A DNA stretch of 64,000 nucleotides from the NCBI RefSeq assembly GCF_019334725.1, contig NZ_CP079818.1, forward strand, positions 434,001 through 498,000, given 5' to 3'. Below are positions 15,778 to 25,116 of this stretch, piece after piece. The notes beneath the pieces were generated by a model. The model searched no databases and was not told where the DNA came from. It was given only the letters and a program-made list of their open reading frames with translations. Origin of the DNA: Neisseria perflava (GTDB lineage Bacteria > Pseudomonadota > Gammaproteobacteria > Burkholderiales > Neisseriaceae). Numbering within the stretch: position 1 is the stretch's first letter; each line of letters opens with the position of its first letter. Position numbers and translations under genes: made by a program.

Positions 15778-16341
15778 TTATTTATTGTTTAAGGCGTAGA
15801 TTTCGCCGAGGTTGCGCCAGCAGCCGGCGGCATCCATGCCGTAACCGAAGACGTAGCGGTTGGGCACGTCCAAACCGACATAATCGGCTTTGGTCGGTTT
15901 TTCTTTGTCGATCAGTTTGTTGGCAAACACGGCCGCACGGCAGCTTGCCGCACCCATTTCCAATAGTTTTTCCTGAATGGCGGCCATGGTGTGGCCTTCG
16001 TCCAGAATGTCGTCCAAAACGACTACATGACGGCCTTTGATTTGCTCGGGGTCGGGCATGCGTTTCCAGTTGAACGCGCCGCCTGCGAGTTTGTCGCCGT
16101 AGCGGGAAACGTGGACGTAGTCAAAGTCCAAAGGGAAGCGCAACAGCGGCAGCAGCTGCCCTGTAAACACCACCGCGCCACCCATTACAGGCAAGAGCAG
16201 GGGGTATTTGTCGCCCAAGTCGCGGGTGATGTCATCGGCAACTTTTTGCAAGGCCGCACGGCATTGTTCTTGGCCAAACAGCAAGTCGGCATTGTCCAGC
16301 ATGGCTTGGGTTTCAAGGCGTTTGGTTTCTAAGTCGGTCAT
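15778..16341 (-). CDS. hpt: Hypoxanthine-guanine phosphoribosyltransferase
   Basis: Purine-salvage enzyme that joins hypoxanthine or guanine to PRPP in the cytoplasm. The 187-residue product has the PRPP-binding motif VVVLDDILDEGHTM (about residues 107-120), an N-terminal VMGGAVVFTGQLL loop and the base-binding tail KADYVGLDVPNRYVFGYGMD. The motif with two acidic residues followed by DEGHT marks a purine phosphoribosyltransferase of the HGPRT type. Confidence 0.92.
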   Translation of the reverse strand: MTDLETKRLETQAMLDNADLLFGQEQCRAALQKVADDITRDLGDKYPLLLPVMGGAVVFTGQLLPLLRFPLDFDYVHVSRYGDKLAGGAFNWKRMPDPEQIKGRHVVVLDDILDEGHTMAAIQEKLLEMGAASCRAAVFANKLIDKEKPTKADYVGLDVPNRYVFGYGMDAAGCWRNLGEIYALNNK

Positions 16342-16456
16342 GATAGGGTCGTGTTGAGTGCGTTTAAAAACAAATTATATAGCGGATTTAATCAATTTTC
16401 GATACAAGTCGCGGCAATAGTGTAGTGAAAGTGAAGAGAGCTTGAGCCAACCACGT

Positions 16457-17986
16457 TCAGACGGCCTTTTGCCCTTCCGCTTCATCCACCAGCAAAAATG
16501 CCGTCAGAGCCAAAGCGGTCAATACCGCCGTCAACACCATCGCCCGTCCGTAATTGTCCGCACCGGCGCGTCCGAGATAATCGTAAATCAAAGTGGTCAG
16601 CGTCTGCCATTCGGGGCGCGACAGGAACAATGTGGCCGCAAATTCGCCGATACACGTTGCCGAAGCCAAAGTCAGGCCGCGCCGTAAAGCTGGTTTCAAT
16701 AAAGGCGCGGTTACATAACAGGCCGTCTGAAAACCGTTTGCGCCCATGGTACGCGCCGCTGCCGCGTAATCTTTGGGTAAACCATCCCACGCGGCCAGTA
16801 CATCTTTGGCCACAAACGGATACGCCAACAGCGCGTAAGTCGCGGTCAGCAGCCACAGCGAAGCCGTCCACTGCGGATAGAGCAACAAAACGCCAAACGC
16901 GATGCACACGGGCGACACCATAAACGGCAAAAACATCAGTGCGCGCAACCACGCCATTTGCCGTGCCGCGGCCGCATACAGCACGCCCAAAACCGTCGCT
17001 GCCGCCACCGCTGCCGCAGAGAAACGGACAGTGTTCCACACCGCCGCCCAGGTTTGCGCTTCCAGCAAGACTGTCCACGAAGAGCCTGCCGATACCGCCT
17101 TGAGCCATACAGCAGCCAAAGGCAGCAGGCAGCACACTGCCAACATGGCCAATACCGTTGCCGTCAACCATTTTTCCCAAGCCCATATCGGCGCACGCGG
17201 AGGCAAAGGCGAGACCGACTTATCCACAGCTACGCGCCTGCTCCAATACGCATACAAACCGCCTGCCGCCGCCGTAACCGCCAGCACCAGCCACACCAAC
17301 ACCGACGCACGCGCCATGTCCAACTCGTACGCCACCAGCCGGTAGATTTCCACTTCCACCGTCGCAAAACGTTCGCCGCCGAGCAGCAAGGCCAGTCCGA
17401 AGCCTGAAAAACAATATAAAAACACCAGGCACGCACCGCCGGCAACCCACGCACGAACCACCGGCCATTCGACCCAGATAAACCGCCGCCACGCGTCCGC
17501 GCCCAAAGATTGCGCCGACAGCAACCGCGCCTGCGGCACACGCACAAATCCCTGATACGCCGAGCGCACCAAAACCGGCAGGTTGAAAAACACATTGCCG
17601 TAAATCAGCAGCCACGGCGTGTCCTGCCAGCCTGCCGCCAGCATGCCGTGTGCGCCAAACAAGGCCAGCACGCCCATGCCTGCCACCAAAGTCGGCATCA
17701 CAAAAGGCAGCATCAGCAGGCGCAAAACCGTGCGCCGTCCGGCAAAGTCCATCCGTGCCAGCACCCACGCCGCAGGCACGCCCAAAGCCGTGACCAAGAC
17801 GCAGGTCAAAACCGCCTGCGCCACCGTCCAGCCCAAGCGCAGGCGCATATAGTCATCAGCCACCACTTCCGCCCAAGCACCTTCGCCGTCGTAAAACGCC
17901 AGCGACAGCAAAGGCGCGGCCACCATGACCGCCAAGAAACCCAAAGGCAGAAGCAACAGCGCAAACCGCCGAATCCAAACCTGCAT
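16457..17986 (-). CDS. ThiP/FbpB-like ABC transporter permease (orphan)
   Basis: A 509-residue permease containing two consecutive binding-protein-dependent transport domains, about 12 hydrophobic segments in all. LPFVMPTLVAGMGVLALFG is very close to the ThiP family. The coupling regions are AQSLGADAWRRFIWVEWP in the first half and AARTMGANGFQTACYVTAPLLKPAL in the second. No binding-protein or ATPase gene is next to it, so its partners must be encoded elsewhere. Thiamine is the most likely substrate by resemblance; iron(III), as in FbpB, is the alternative. Confidence 0.82.
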   Translation of the reverse strand: MQVWIRRFALLLLPLGFLAVMVAAPLLSLAFYDGEGAWAEVVADDYMRLRLGWTVAQAVLTCVLVTALGVPAAWVLARMDFAGRRTVLRLLMLPFVMPTLVAGMGVLALFGAHGMLAAGWQDTPWLLIYGNVFFNLPVLVRSAYQGFVRVPQARLLSAQSLGADAWRRFIWVEWPVVRAWVAGGACLVFLYCFSGFGLALLLGGERFATVEVEIYRLVAYELDMARASVLVWLVLAVTAAAGGLYAYWSRRVAVDKSVSPLPPRAPIWAWEKWLTATVLAMLAVCCLLPLAAVWLKAVSAGSSWTVLLEAQTWAAVWNTVRFSAAAVAAATVLGVLYAAAARQMAWLRALMFLPFMVSPVCIAFGVLLLYPQWTASLWLLTATYALLAYPFVAKDVLAAWDGLPKDYAAAARTMGANGFQTACYVTAPLLKPALRRGLTLASATCIGEFAATLFLSRPEWQTLTTLIYDYLGRAGADNYGRAMVLTAVLTALALTAFLLVDEAEGQKAV

Positions 17987-18219
17987 CGATGCGTACCCAA
18001 GAATAAAAACGCCTATTTTAGCCTGAGTTCGGTATAGAAGGTGGTATTCCTGCCCTTGTTTTCAGACGGCCTGGGCAGTCTGATGGATAAAACTGCCGTT
18101 TCTTCAAATTTTCCAAACATTTACGAAATTTCTTCAAAAAGGCAACATAATTGGTTAGGCATTTTTGTTACAATGCCGCCGATTCAAAAAACCAAACAAA
18201 TCAAAAACAAGGAAACATT

Positions 18220-18750
18220 ATGACCGCTACACGTCCACAAACCTACGATGCCGTCGCGCGCGCGTTGCATTGGCTGACCGTACTCGGTTTCATCGGCATC
18301 CTCTCCACCATTACCGTTTGGACCATCTACGATGGCGAAGAATGGGTCAAATCGCTCTTCGGCGTGCATAAATCCATCGGTTTCATCACGCTGCTGGTGA
18401 TTGCCGTGCGCATTGTTTGGGCTTTGCTTAATGCGTCCAAACGTCCTGCCGCCGACAGCTTTGCCGCCAAAGCAGGCCACCTTGCCCTTTACGTCCTCAT
18501 GCTCGCCGTTCCCGTTATCGGCATGATCCGCCAATACGGCGGCGGTCGCGGCCCGTTGAAAGTATTCGGTGTCGAAGTGATGCAGGGTTCGCCAGAGAAA
18601 ATCGAATGGATGTCCAATCTCGGCAATATGGCGCACGGCAAACTCGGCTGGCTGCTCTTCGCGCTTGTCGCCGGCCACATCGCCATGGTTGTTGTTCACC
18701 GCATTCAAGGCCATGACGTTTTGTACCGCATGATCGGCCGCCATTCTTAA
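18220..18750 (+). CDS. Cytochrome b561
   Basis: A 176-residue di-heme inner-membrane cytochrome of the b561 (CybB) family. It has four hydrophobic segments and the haem-ligand histidines in VARALHWLT, FGVHKSIGF, AHGKLGWLLFALVAGHIA and the terminal VVHRIQGHDVLYRM. The ATG at 18220 follows CAAGGAAAC and is preferred over the upstream in-frame ATG at 18151. Such proteins move electrons between quinone and periplasmic acceptors or superoxide; the partner is unknown. The unit is closed by an extended DUS terminator. Confidence 0.92.
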   Translation: MTATRPQTYDAVARALHWLTVLGFIGILSTITVWTIYDGEEWVKSLFGVHKSIGFITLLVIAVRIVWALLNASKRPAADSFAAKAGHLALYVLMLAVPVIGMIRQYGGGRGPLKVFGVEVMQGSPEKIEWMSNLGNMAHGKLGWLLFALVAGHIAMVVVHRIQGHDVLYRMIGRHS

Positions 18751-18770
18751 GTGTAAAACGATAAACAGCC

Positions 18771-18825
18771 AAGGCCGTCTGAAAACAGTTGACCAAGCAA
18801 AAACTGTTTTCAGACGGCCTTTTTG
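18771..18825 (+). terminator. Extended DUS terminator of the cytochrome b561 gene
   Basis: Perfect 20-bp stem AAGGCCGTCTGAAAACAGTT with its inverse, an 11-nt loop and TTTTT after it. Confidence 0.9.
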
Positions 18826-18906
18826 TATTTGTGTTAATCTGCAAAAGTAGGGCAGGCGTTTTGCCTGACTGTTGTCTAAATACTGTAACCCGTACCGAAA
18901 AACACC

Positions 18907-19908
18907 ATGACTGCTCCCATCCTCGCCATCACCTCCGGCGAACCGGCCGGCATCGGCCCCGACATCTGCCTTGATTTGGCTTTCGCCGACCTTCCTTGCC
19001 GCCCCGTTGTTTTGTGCGACAAAAACCTGTTGGCGCAAAGGGCTGAACAGCTCGGCAAGTCCGTCATCCTGCACGATTTTCAAGTCCAAGCGGCTGAACC
19101 GTTGCTCAAGGGCGAACTCGAAGTTCTGCATATTCCCTTAGATGCCGAGTGTCGGGCGGGCGAACTCAATCCTGCTAATGCCGCGTATGTGCTCCGACTG
19201 CTGGATACGGCGTATCAAGGCATTTCAGACGGCCTGTTTGCCGGTATGGTTACCGCGCCGCTGCATAAAGGCATCATCAACGATGCCCACGCAGGCAACG
19301 GCTTTTTCAGCGGTCATACCGAATACCTCGCCGAAAAAAGCCATACCGAACAAGTCGTCATGATGTTGACCGGCGGCGGATTGCGAGTTGCATTAGTGAC
19401 TACTCATCTGCCGCTTAAAGATATTTCCGCCGCCATCACGAAGCCTTTAATCGAGTCGGTTGTCCGCATTCTTGAACACGACCTGCGCCATAAGTTCGGC
19501 ATAGCCAAACCGGTTATCCTCGTTACCGGCCTCAATCCCCACGCGGGCGAAGGCGGCCATTTGGGACACGAAGAAATCGACACCATTATTCCGGCGCTTC
19601 ATGCCCTGCAGGCCGAAGGCATAGACGCACGCGGCCCTTATCCGGCCGATACTGTGTTCCAACCCTTCCTGCTCAAAGATGCCGACGCCGTCCTCGCCAT
19701 GTATCACGACCAAGGACTGCCGGTGCTCAAATACGCCGGTTTCGGCGAAGGTGTGAATATCACCCTCGGCTTGCCCTTTATCCGCACCTCCGTCGATCAT
19801 GGCACGGCCTTGAACTTGGCAGGCACGGGCAAAGCCGATTCCGGCAGCCTGATTACCGCCGTCCGCGCCGCGCTTGATATGGCGCACAATATGCAGCAGG
19901 CCGTCTGA
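18907..19908 (+). CDS. pdxA: 4-hydroxythreonine-4-phosphate dehydrogenase
   Basis: NAD-dependent enzyme of the DXP-dependent pyridoxal phosphate pathway; it oxidises and decarboxylates 4-phosphohydroxythreonine. The 333 residues start ILAITSGEPAGIGPDICLDLA. Metal-binding histidines are in NDAHAGNGFFSGHTEYLA, in the ATTHLPL-like VTTHLPLKDI segment and in MYHDQGLPVLKYAGFG. The end of the gene is formed by a DUS. It appears to be a single-gene unit. Confidence 0.95.
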   Translation: MTAPILAITSGEPAGIGPDICLDLAFADLPCRPVVLCDKNLLAQRAEQLGKSVILHDFQVQAAEPLLKGELEVLHIPLDAECRAGELNPANAAYVLRLLDTAYQGISDGLFAGMVTAPLHKGIINDAHAGNGFFSGHTEYLAEKSHTEQVVMMLTGGGLRVALVTTHLPLKDISAAITKPLIESVVRILEHDLRHKFGIAKPVILVTGLNPHAGEGGHLGHEEIDTIIPALHALQAEGIDARGPYPADTVFQPFLLKDADAVLAMYHDQGLPVLKYAGFGEGVNITLGLPFIRTSVDHGTALNLAGTGKADSGSLITAVRAALDMAHNMQQAV

Positions 19909-20042
19909 AGCGTGAAGGTTTAATCGTTCGCAGGCGTAATGTGTTCCTGTAACAGCATCATCAGGGAGCATCTGCCTGCCGATTTGATGAAGCCGATGGA
20001 TGTTTGGACAATAATCAGCGTTTTATTTTAAAAATCATATAA

Positions 20043-20088
20043 AAAAGGCCGTCTGAAACCCCATATTTTGGGTTTCAGACGGCCTTTT
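20043..20088. terminator. Bidirectional DUS terminator (pdxA / S49 peptidase)
   Basis: AAAAGGCCGTCTGAAACCC and its exact inverse with an 8-nt loop. The 130 bp between pdxA and this hairpin show no gene. Confidence 0.88.
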
Positions 20089-20099
20089 AGTTTTTTGGT

Positions 20100-21095
20100 T
20101 TACCAAATTTCAGACAAAGTTTCTTTGACTTTGGCCTTCACTTCCGCACCGAAGCGACGGCTGAGCATTTTGCTGAAATCGTCTTGCGGCGTGTAGTTGA
20201 CCAGCTCGGGGGCTTTGACAACATCGCGGGCAACGCTGTAAATGCTGCCGAAGTCGTCAATCAGGCCGACCTGTTTGGCTTCTTTGCCGGTGTAGATGCG
20301 TCCACTGAAAACATCGGGATACTGTTTGTCTTTCAACCTTGCACCGCGGCCGAGTTTGACGGCTTTGATAAATTCTTGGTGGATATCGCCCAACATGCTT
20401 TCCCAAATTTGGGTTTGTGCCGGGGTTTCAGGCGTGAAAGGGTCGCCCATACCTTTGTTGCTGCCGGCGGTTTTCAGACGGCGTTTGACACCGGCTTTGT
20501 CCATCAGGCCGGTAAAGTCGAAACCGCCGCCGATCACGCCGATGCTGCCGACAATACTGGAAGGGTCGGCGTAGATTTTGTCGGCTGCGGCGGCAATGTA
20601 GTAGCAGCCGGAAGCGCACATGTCTTCGGCAACGAGGTAGACAGGAATGTCTTTGTGTTCGGCTTTGAGGCGGCGGACTTCGTTAAAGGCCGTGTTGGAC
20701 ACGACAGGCGAACCGCCGGGGCTGTTGGCGCGGATGATGATGGCTTTGGCATTGCCGTTGTTGTAGGCGGCTTCCATGCTGTCGCGCAGGATTTGGACTT
20801 GGTCGTCGATGTCGTTGCCGATTTCGCCGGTCAGGTCGATAACGGCGGTGTGTTCGCCGCGGGCGTGGATGCTCGTGGTTTTTCCTTCTTCTTCCGCGAG
20901 GCCGAAGATCAGGCTGAGGAAGATGAGGACGGCGATGCCGCGCCAGATATTGCGCCAAATGCGGGCGCGGCGCTGTTCTTGGTAGGCGGCGAGGAGGACT
21001 TCGCGCAGGATGTTGCGCTCCCAGTTATCGACGGGTGTGGAGGCTGAAGATGGTGTGTTTTGGGCATCGCCTTCACGGTGGATTCGGTATTGCAT
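20100..21095 (-). CDS. S49-family signal peptide peptidase (SppA-like)
   Basis: A 331-residue membrane-anchored serine protease that degrades cleaved signal peptides. One membrane segment at about residues 45-65 (IWRNIWRGIAVLIFLSLIFGL) precedes the S49 domain. The fold shows ANSPGGSPVVS (oxyanion region) and the nucleophile Ser in MCASGCYYIAAAADKIYA, followed by SIVGSIGVIGG. It is the short, single-domain form rather than the duplicated E. coli SppA. It is 54 nt downstream of the LprI-like lipoprotein gene and may be co-transcribed. Confidence 0.9.
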   Translation of the reverse strand: MQYRIHREGDAQNTPSSASTPVDNWERNILREVLLAAYQEQRRARIWRNIWRGIAVLIFLSLIFGLAEEEGKTTSIHARGEHTAVIDLTGEIGNDIDDQVQILRDSMEAAYNNGNAKAIIIRANSPGGSPVVSNTAFNEVRRLKAEHKDIPVYLVAEDMCASGCYYIAAAADKIYADPSSIVGSIGVIGGGFDFTGLMDKAGVKRRLKTAGSNKGMGDPFTPETPAQTQIWESMLGDIHQEFIKAVKLGRGARLKDKQYPDVFSGRIYTGKEAKQVGLIDDFGSIYSVARDVVKAPELVNYTPQDDFSKMLSRRFGAEVKAKVKETLSEIW

Positions 21096-21116
21096 GATGT
21101 GATGTGCTTTCTTGTG

Positions 21117-21141
21117 GGCCGTCTGAATGTTCAGACGGCCT
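21117..21141 (-). terminator. Short DUS hairpin between lipoprotein and peptidase genes
   Basis: GGCCGTCTGAA and TTCAGACGGCC with a 2-nt loop. Confidence 0.6.
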
Positions 21142-21149
21142 TATCGGTT

Positions 21150-22172
21150 TTAGTTGATGGAATAGCCGCGCAGGTATTGTGTACGTTCGCGGGTCATGCG
21201 GGTTTCACACTGCAGGCGCAGGTATTCTGCTTGTGCGGCGCTGTCTGCGGAGGCGGCGGCTTGTTGGCAGTTGAGTTTTTTGCTTTGAATCCAGGCGCGT
21301 TGTTCGCCGAGGATTTGTTGTTTGACATCGCTGTCCATGCCGCCCCAGAGGTCGTTGATCTCGCCGTCTGCCTGACGGTTTTGCGCGCGCGCGTTGTCGA
21401 GTTCGCTTTGGCTGAGGCCGGGCGGTTCGTTGCGCGGAGTTTCACGGTCAGGACGCAGGACTTCGTAGTCTGAATCGTTGTCATCATCGGTCAAGCCGAC
21501 GGCTTGGCTGGCGGCGTTGTTTTCAAGGATGTCTTGTGGATCAACAGTCGGCGGCTCTTCCGTATTTTGGTTTTGCAGCAGCTTGATGGCCTGCTCTTTG
21601 GATACTGGTTTGCCGTCTATCATGACGATGCTTTTCACGCCGTAGGGCAACAGGGTGGCGGAAAGGGTCTGGGCTGTGGTGCTCAGAGTGTTGTCTTCGA
21701 GAACCGGTTTGCCGTCTTTGTCGGGGGTGTAGAGCAGGGTGGTGCTGAACGTGTTATTTTCAAAAGTCAGGTTGCTGCCCATCAGTTTTTGTTCGAGCAT
21801 GTCGGACAACGGGGTGTTGCCGTAAATCAGCGGGCTGTTGTCTATGGCCGTTTTGAGGATGTTGTCGGGGATGCGGATTTTGAGGTTGGCGCGGCAGATG
21901 GCTTTGCCGTTGTCTTCGGTTTCTTTGGGGTCTTCAAGCAGGGTTTCTAATTCGAGGCCGGCGGCGATGATTTTGTCGGCATCGACGAATTGGCGGTTGT
22001 CATTGCGGGCAAAGGAGCGCGCTTGTTGTTTGAGGGTGTCTTCGATGGTGGTACGGATGTTTTGCAGTGTGGCCGGTTGGGCGCAATCAAGCGCGGCTTT
22101 CGGCTCTTCTTTGCTGCATGCGGCAAGAAGAATCGTGCTTAAAATCAATACGGAAGCGGTTTTTTTGTACAT
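21150..22172 (-). CDS. Lipoprotein with C-terminal LprI (DUF1311) domain
   Basis: A 340-residue predicted lipoprotein: signal peptide with lipobox LLAACSKEE (Cys19). A central region (about 30-200) has no recognised domain but contains two similar halves with VEADKIIAAGLELETLL and YGVKSIVMIDGKPVSKEQA. Residues about 250-340 form a domain with QRAWIQSKKLNC and LRLQCETRMTRERTQYL, the paired-Cys pattern of LprI/DUF1311 lysozyme-inhibitor proteins. Protection from lysozyme is therefore a hypothesis. Confidence 0.72.
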   Translation of the reverse strand: MYKKTASVLILSTILLAACSKEEPKAALDCAQPATLQNIRTTIEDTLKQQARSFARNDNRQFVDADKIIAAGLELETLLEDPKETEDNGKAICRANLKIRIPDNILKTAIDNSPLIYGNTPLSDMLEQKLMGSNLTFENNTFSTTLLYTPDKDGKPVLEDNTLSTTAQTLSATLLPYGVKSIVMIDGKPVSKEQAIKLLQNQNTEEPPTVDPQDILENNAASQAVGLTDDDNDSDYEVLRPDRETPRNEPPGLSQSELDNARAQNRQADGEINDLWGGMDSDVKQQILGEQRAWIQSKKLNCQQAAASADSAAQAEYLRLQCETRMTRERTQYLRGYSIN

Positions 22173-22225
22173 GGGTACTCCTGAAGATGACGGCCTTTCA
22201 GACGGCCTGACGTGCCTATCATAAC

Positions 22226-22263
22226 AAAAGCACTTGCAGCAAGTAAATGCGGCAAGTGCTTTT
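22226..22263 (-). terminator. Intrinsic terminator of gltS
   Basis: AAAAGCACTTGC and GCAAGTGCTTTT with a 14-nt loop, directly downstream of gltS; on the minus strand it ends TTTTGTTAT. Confidence 0.85.
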
Positions 22264-22277
22264 CTATGTCAGACGTA

Positions 22278-23492
22278 TCAGCCTTTGATGATGCTGACAA
22301 AGCCGGAGAGGATGGCGGCGTTGAGCAAGTCAACGAAGAACGCACCCACCATAGGTACAATCAAGAAGGCTTTGTGCGACGGGCCGAAAGTTTGGGTCAG
22401 GGACTGCATGTTGGCAACGGCGGTCGGGGTGGCACCCAAACCGAAGCCGCAGTGGCCTGCCGCCAATACGGCAGAGTCGTAATCGCGACCCATGAAGACG
22501 TAGGTAACGAAAGTGGCGTACAGAATCATCACGACGGTTTGTACGGCCAAGATGATGGTCACAGGGCCTGCCAGACCGGTCAACTCCCACAGTTTCAGAT
22601 TCAGAAGAGCCATGGCAAGGAAGAGCGACAGGGAAGCGTTACCGAATACGTCGATGGCGCGGTCAAACATATTGACTTTGAAGGCGGCAGTCAGGACGTT
22701 GCGGATGACCACGCCTGCAAACAGACACCATACGAATTTAGGCAAGTCGAAGAAGGCTTTGTCGTAGCCATCCACGATTTCGGCAAATGCCAAACAGCCG
22801 GCAAACATAGCCAGGGTTTCAACAGCAGACTCGGCAGTAATCAGGCGGGTGCGCTGTGCTTGTTCGAAGATGTCGTCGGCAGCATCGTTGTCGTCGGATT
22901 TGGCAGTTTTGACGACAGGTTTACGGCCCATTTTGTTGATCAGACGGCGTGCAACAGGACCACCGATCAAACCGCCGAATACCAGGCCGAATGTTGCAGA
23001 AGCCATACCTAAGCCGGTTGCGCCGGTCAGGCCGAATTTGCTTTCAAAGTCAGGACCCCATGCGCCGGCGGTACCGTGACCACCGGTCAGGGTAATCGAA
23101 CCGGTAATCAGGCCAATCAGCGGATCCAAGCCCAATGCGCTCGCCAAGCCGACACCGACGAAGTTTTGGACGATGATGAATGCACCCACCACGGCGGTAA
23201 AGATAACCAAAGGCAAACCGCCCGCTTTCAAACGGGAGAAGTCGGCACTCAAACCGATGGATGTAAAGAAGATGAGCATGAACGCATCTTGCAGCGGTTT
23301 TTCAAATTTGAAGCTGACGCCGTAGGCTTCGTGCAGGGCGAACAGGACGATAGCGGCAATCAAACCGCCGGCGACCGGCTCGGGAATATTGAAGTCTCTT
23401 AAGAATTTGATTTTTTGAACCAGAAATTTACCAACCAGCAACACGAGCGTGGCGGCAATCAGTGTGTAATAACTGTTGAATTCCCATTCCAT
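22278..23492 (-). CDS. gltS: Sodium/glutamate symporter
   Basis: A 404-residue inner-membrane carrier that imports glutamate with sodium. It has about ten to eleven hydrophobic segments in two inverted halves. Each half carries a GGHGTA-like loop, GSITLTGGHGTAGAWGP in the first and AAGHCGFGLGATPTAVANM in the second, the hallmark of GltS. The start is preceded by the strong Shine-Dalgarno AGGAGG. It is a single-gene unit with its own promoter, leader and terminator. Confidence 0.95.
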   Translation of the reverse strand: MEWEFNSYYTLIAATLVLLVGKFLVQKIKFLRDFNIPEPVAGGLIAAIVLFALHEAYGVSFKFEKPLQDAFMLIFFTSIGLSADFSRLKAGGLPLVIFTAVVGAFIIVQNFVGVGLASALGLDPLIGLITGSITLTGGHGTAGAWGPDFESKFGLTGATGLGMASATFGLVFGGLIGGPVARRLINKMGRKPVVKTAKSDDNDAADDIFEQAQRTRLITAESAVETLAMFAGCLAFAEIVDGYDKAFFDLPKFVWCLFAGVVIRNVLTAAFKVNMFDRAIDVFGNASLSLFLAMALLNLKLWELTGLAGPVTIILAVQTVVMILYATFVTYVFMGRDYDSAVLAAGHCGFGLGATPTAVANMQSLTQTFGPSHKAFLIVPMVGAFFVDLLNAAILSGFVSIIKG

Positions 23493-23659
23493 GTTGTTTC
23501 ACCTCCTAGAAATGTTTTTCCGAGCATCCGTTTTTGTTCCGGATGTAGTGTGTTTCAACGCTTGGCGTTATCCGCCGAGTGTCATGGTATTGATGCGCGG
23601 ACAAGGTGTTTTCAGAAAGAAATGAAAACGATGACGTGTCCGTGAAAAATAACTGGCAA

Positions 23660-23688
23660 ATATTAGGGGAATAGTTAAAGATTGTCAA
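23660..23688 (-). promoter_or_regulatory. Predicted promoter of gltS
   Basis: Minus strand: consensus TTGACA, 17 bp, TAATAT. The transcript would carry a leader of about 160 nt with two short hairpins (AACGC-caa-GCGTT and CATCCG/CGGATG) before the ribosome binding site. Confidence 0.75.
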
Positions 23689-23709
23689 AAAATGCGAGTG
23701 TAAATCTTT

Positions 23710-25116
23710 TCAGACGGCCTTTTGTCCGATGGCATGATGCGCTTCGCGGCGCCATTGTTCTAATAGGGATGTTAAAGATTCGGCCGAAGTGTGGCCGTTG
23801 CCGATGGCGGCCTGCAGCCAGTAGCAGGCGGTCGGAACATGACAGCCGACACCTTGTCCGTGATAGTAAAAACAGGCGAGGTGGTATTGGGCGGAAGGGT
23901 GGTTTTGTTCGGCAGCGATGGCGTACCAGTGTGCAGCCGCCCGAGGGTCTTGCGCTGTGCCGAGGCCGTAATGGTAGATGCGGCCTAAGGCTGCCGCCGC
24001 GTTTTTGTGGTGGAATTCGGCCGCTTCCATGTAATTCTTGCGCGCGGCATTGTAGTCTGCGGGACGGCCGATGGCGTGGGCTTGTGCTTCCGCCAAACGG
24101 TATGTGGTTTCGGTTTGTTGCTGTTGCAGGGCGGCTGTTTTGATTTGTTCGTATTGTTGCGGATGGTACAGCGCGGCGTCGCTGATGAGTTTTTGTGCGG
24201 CGGCGGCAGAACCCAGCGCGGCGGCCCGGTGGTAGTAATCATGCGCGATATGGTTGTCGGCTTTGATGCCGAGGCCGTAGCGGTAGAGGTCGCCCATGAT
24301 TTTTAGGGCTTCAGGATAGTCTTTCTCGGCAGCGGCTTTGGCATAGTGCGCCGCTTGGAACGGGTCGCGTTCGGAAAGTTCGCCGGTCAGGGCGTATTGG
24401 GCCAGCTTGGCCTGTGCTTTCGCGTGTTCCTTATCGGCGGCACGACGATACCATTCTAAGGCTTCAGGTTTGTGTTGGGTGGCAAGAAGGTCGGCCAGCA
24501 GGGTTTGTGCGGCGATGTGGCCGGCTTGCGCGGCTTGTTCGAGATAATGTTCGGCTTGTCCGTGGTTTGGACTGACACCTGTGCCGTAGAAGTAGATTTG
24601 ACCGAGTTGCCAGCAGGCGGCAGTCACGCCGAGCGCGGCCGCTTTTTCGTATTGTTCGATGGCTGTCGCAATGTCGCCTTGGCGTTGGTGATGGCGTGCC
24701 AGATGGTAATATGCAGGCGCGGCATATCGGGCGGTAGCAAGCTCCGCCCAGTAAAGGGATTGTGGATTGTTGCGCTGCGCGTGGTAACGCATGAGGATTA
24801 ATTGGGCTTCAAGATGACCTTGCTCACCCAGCCAGGCGTAGTCGTTGAGAAGCTGTCCTGTTGGGGTACCGTTGTGTTCGCGTTGTTGCAGCAGGGTAAA
24901 GAGTGCCTTAGGATGGCGTTGGGCCGCGGCGGCTTCCAGCCATGGAAGTGCCTGCTCCGGATGACCATTTTGCAGCAGATGATTGCCCAATACAAAAGCA
25001 GCTTCCGTATAACCCTGCTCTGCGGCCTGTTGCAGCAGGGGCAGGGCTTGGGCGGTATTGGATTGTTCCAAAAGGGCGGCGGCTTGCCGGTAGAGGATAT
25101 CAGGAGCGGCGGTCAT
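23710..25116 (-). CDS. Sel1-repeat (TPR-like) protein
   Basis: A 468-residue protein built from about ten Sel1-like repeats of some 36 residues, with units such as AAALGVTAACWQLGQIYFYGTG and AAALGRIYHYGLGTAQDPRAA. There is no clear signal peptide or membrane segment, so it is probably cytoplasmic, though this is not certain. Sel1 proteins are scaffolds for protein contacts; no partner is suggested by the neighbours. The last codons are encoded by a DUS. Confidence 0.85.
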   Translation of the reverse strand: MTAAPDILYRQAAALLEQSNTAQALPLLQQAAEQGYTEAAFVLGNHLLQNGHPEQALPWLEAAAAQRHPKALFTLLQQREHNGTPTGQLLNDYAWLGEQGHLEAQLILMRYHAQRNNPQSLYWAELATARYAAPAYYHLARHHQRQGDIATAIEQYEKAAALGVTAACWQLGQIYFYGTGVSPNHGQAEHYLEQAAQAGHIAAQTLLADLLATQHKPEALEWYRRAADKEHAKAQAKLAQYALTGELSERDPFQAAHYAKAAAEKDYPEALKIMGDLYRYGLGIKADNHIAHDYYHRAAALGSAAAAQKLISDAALYHPQQYEQIKTAALQQQQTETTYRLAEAQAHAIGRPADYNAARKNYMEAAEFHHKNAAAALGRIYHYGLGTAQDPRAAAHWYAIAAEQNHPSAQYHLACFYYHGQGVGCHVPTACYWLQAAIGNGHTSAESLTSLLEQWRREAHHAIGQKAV

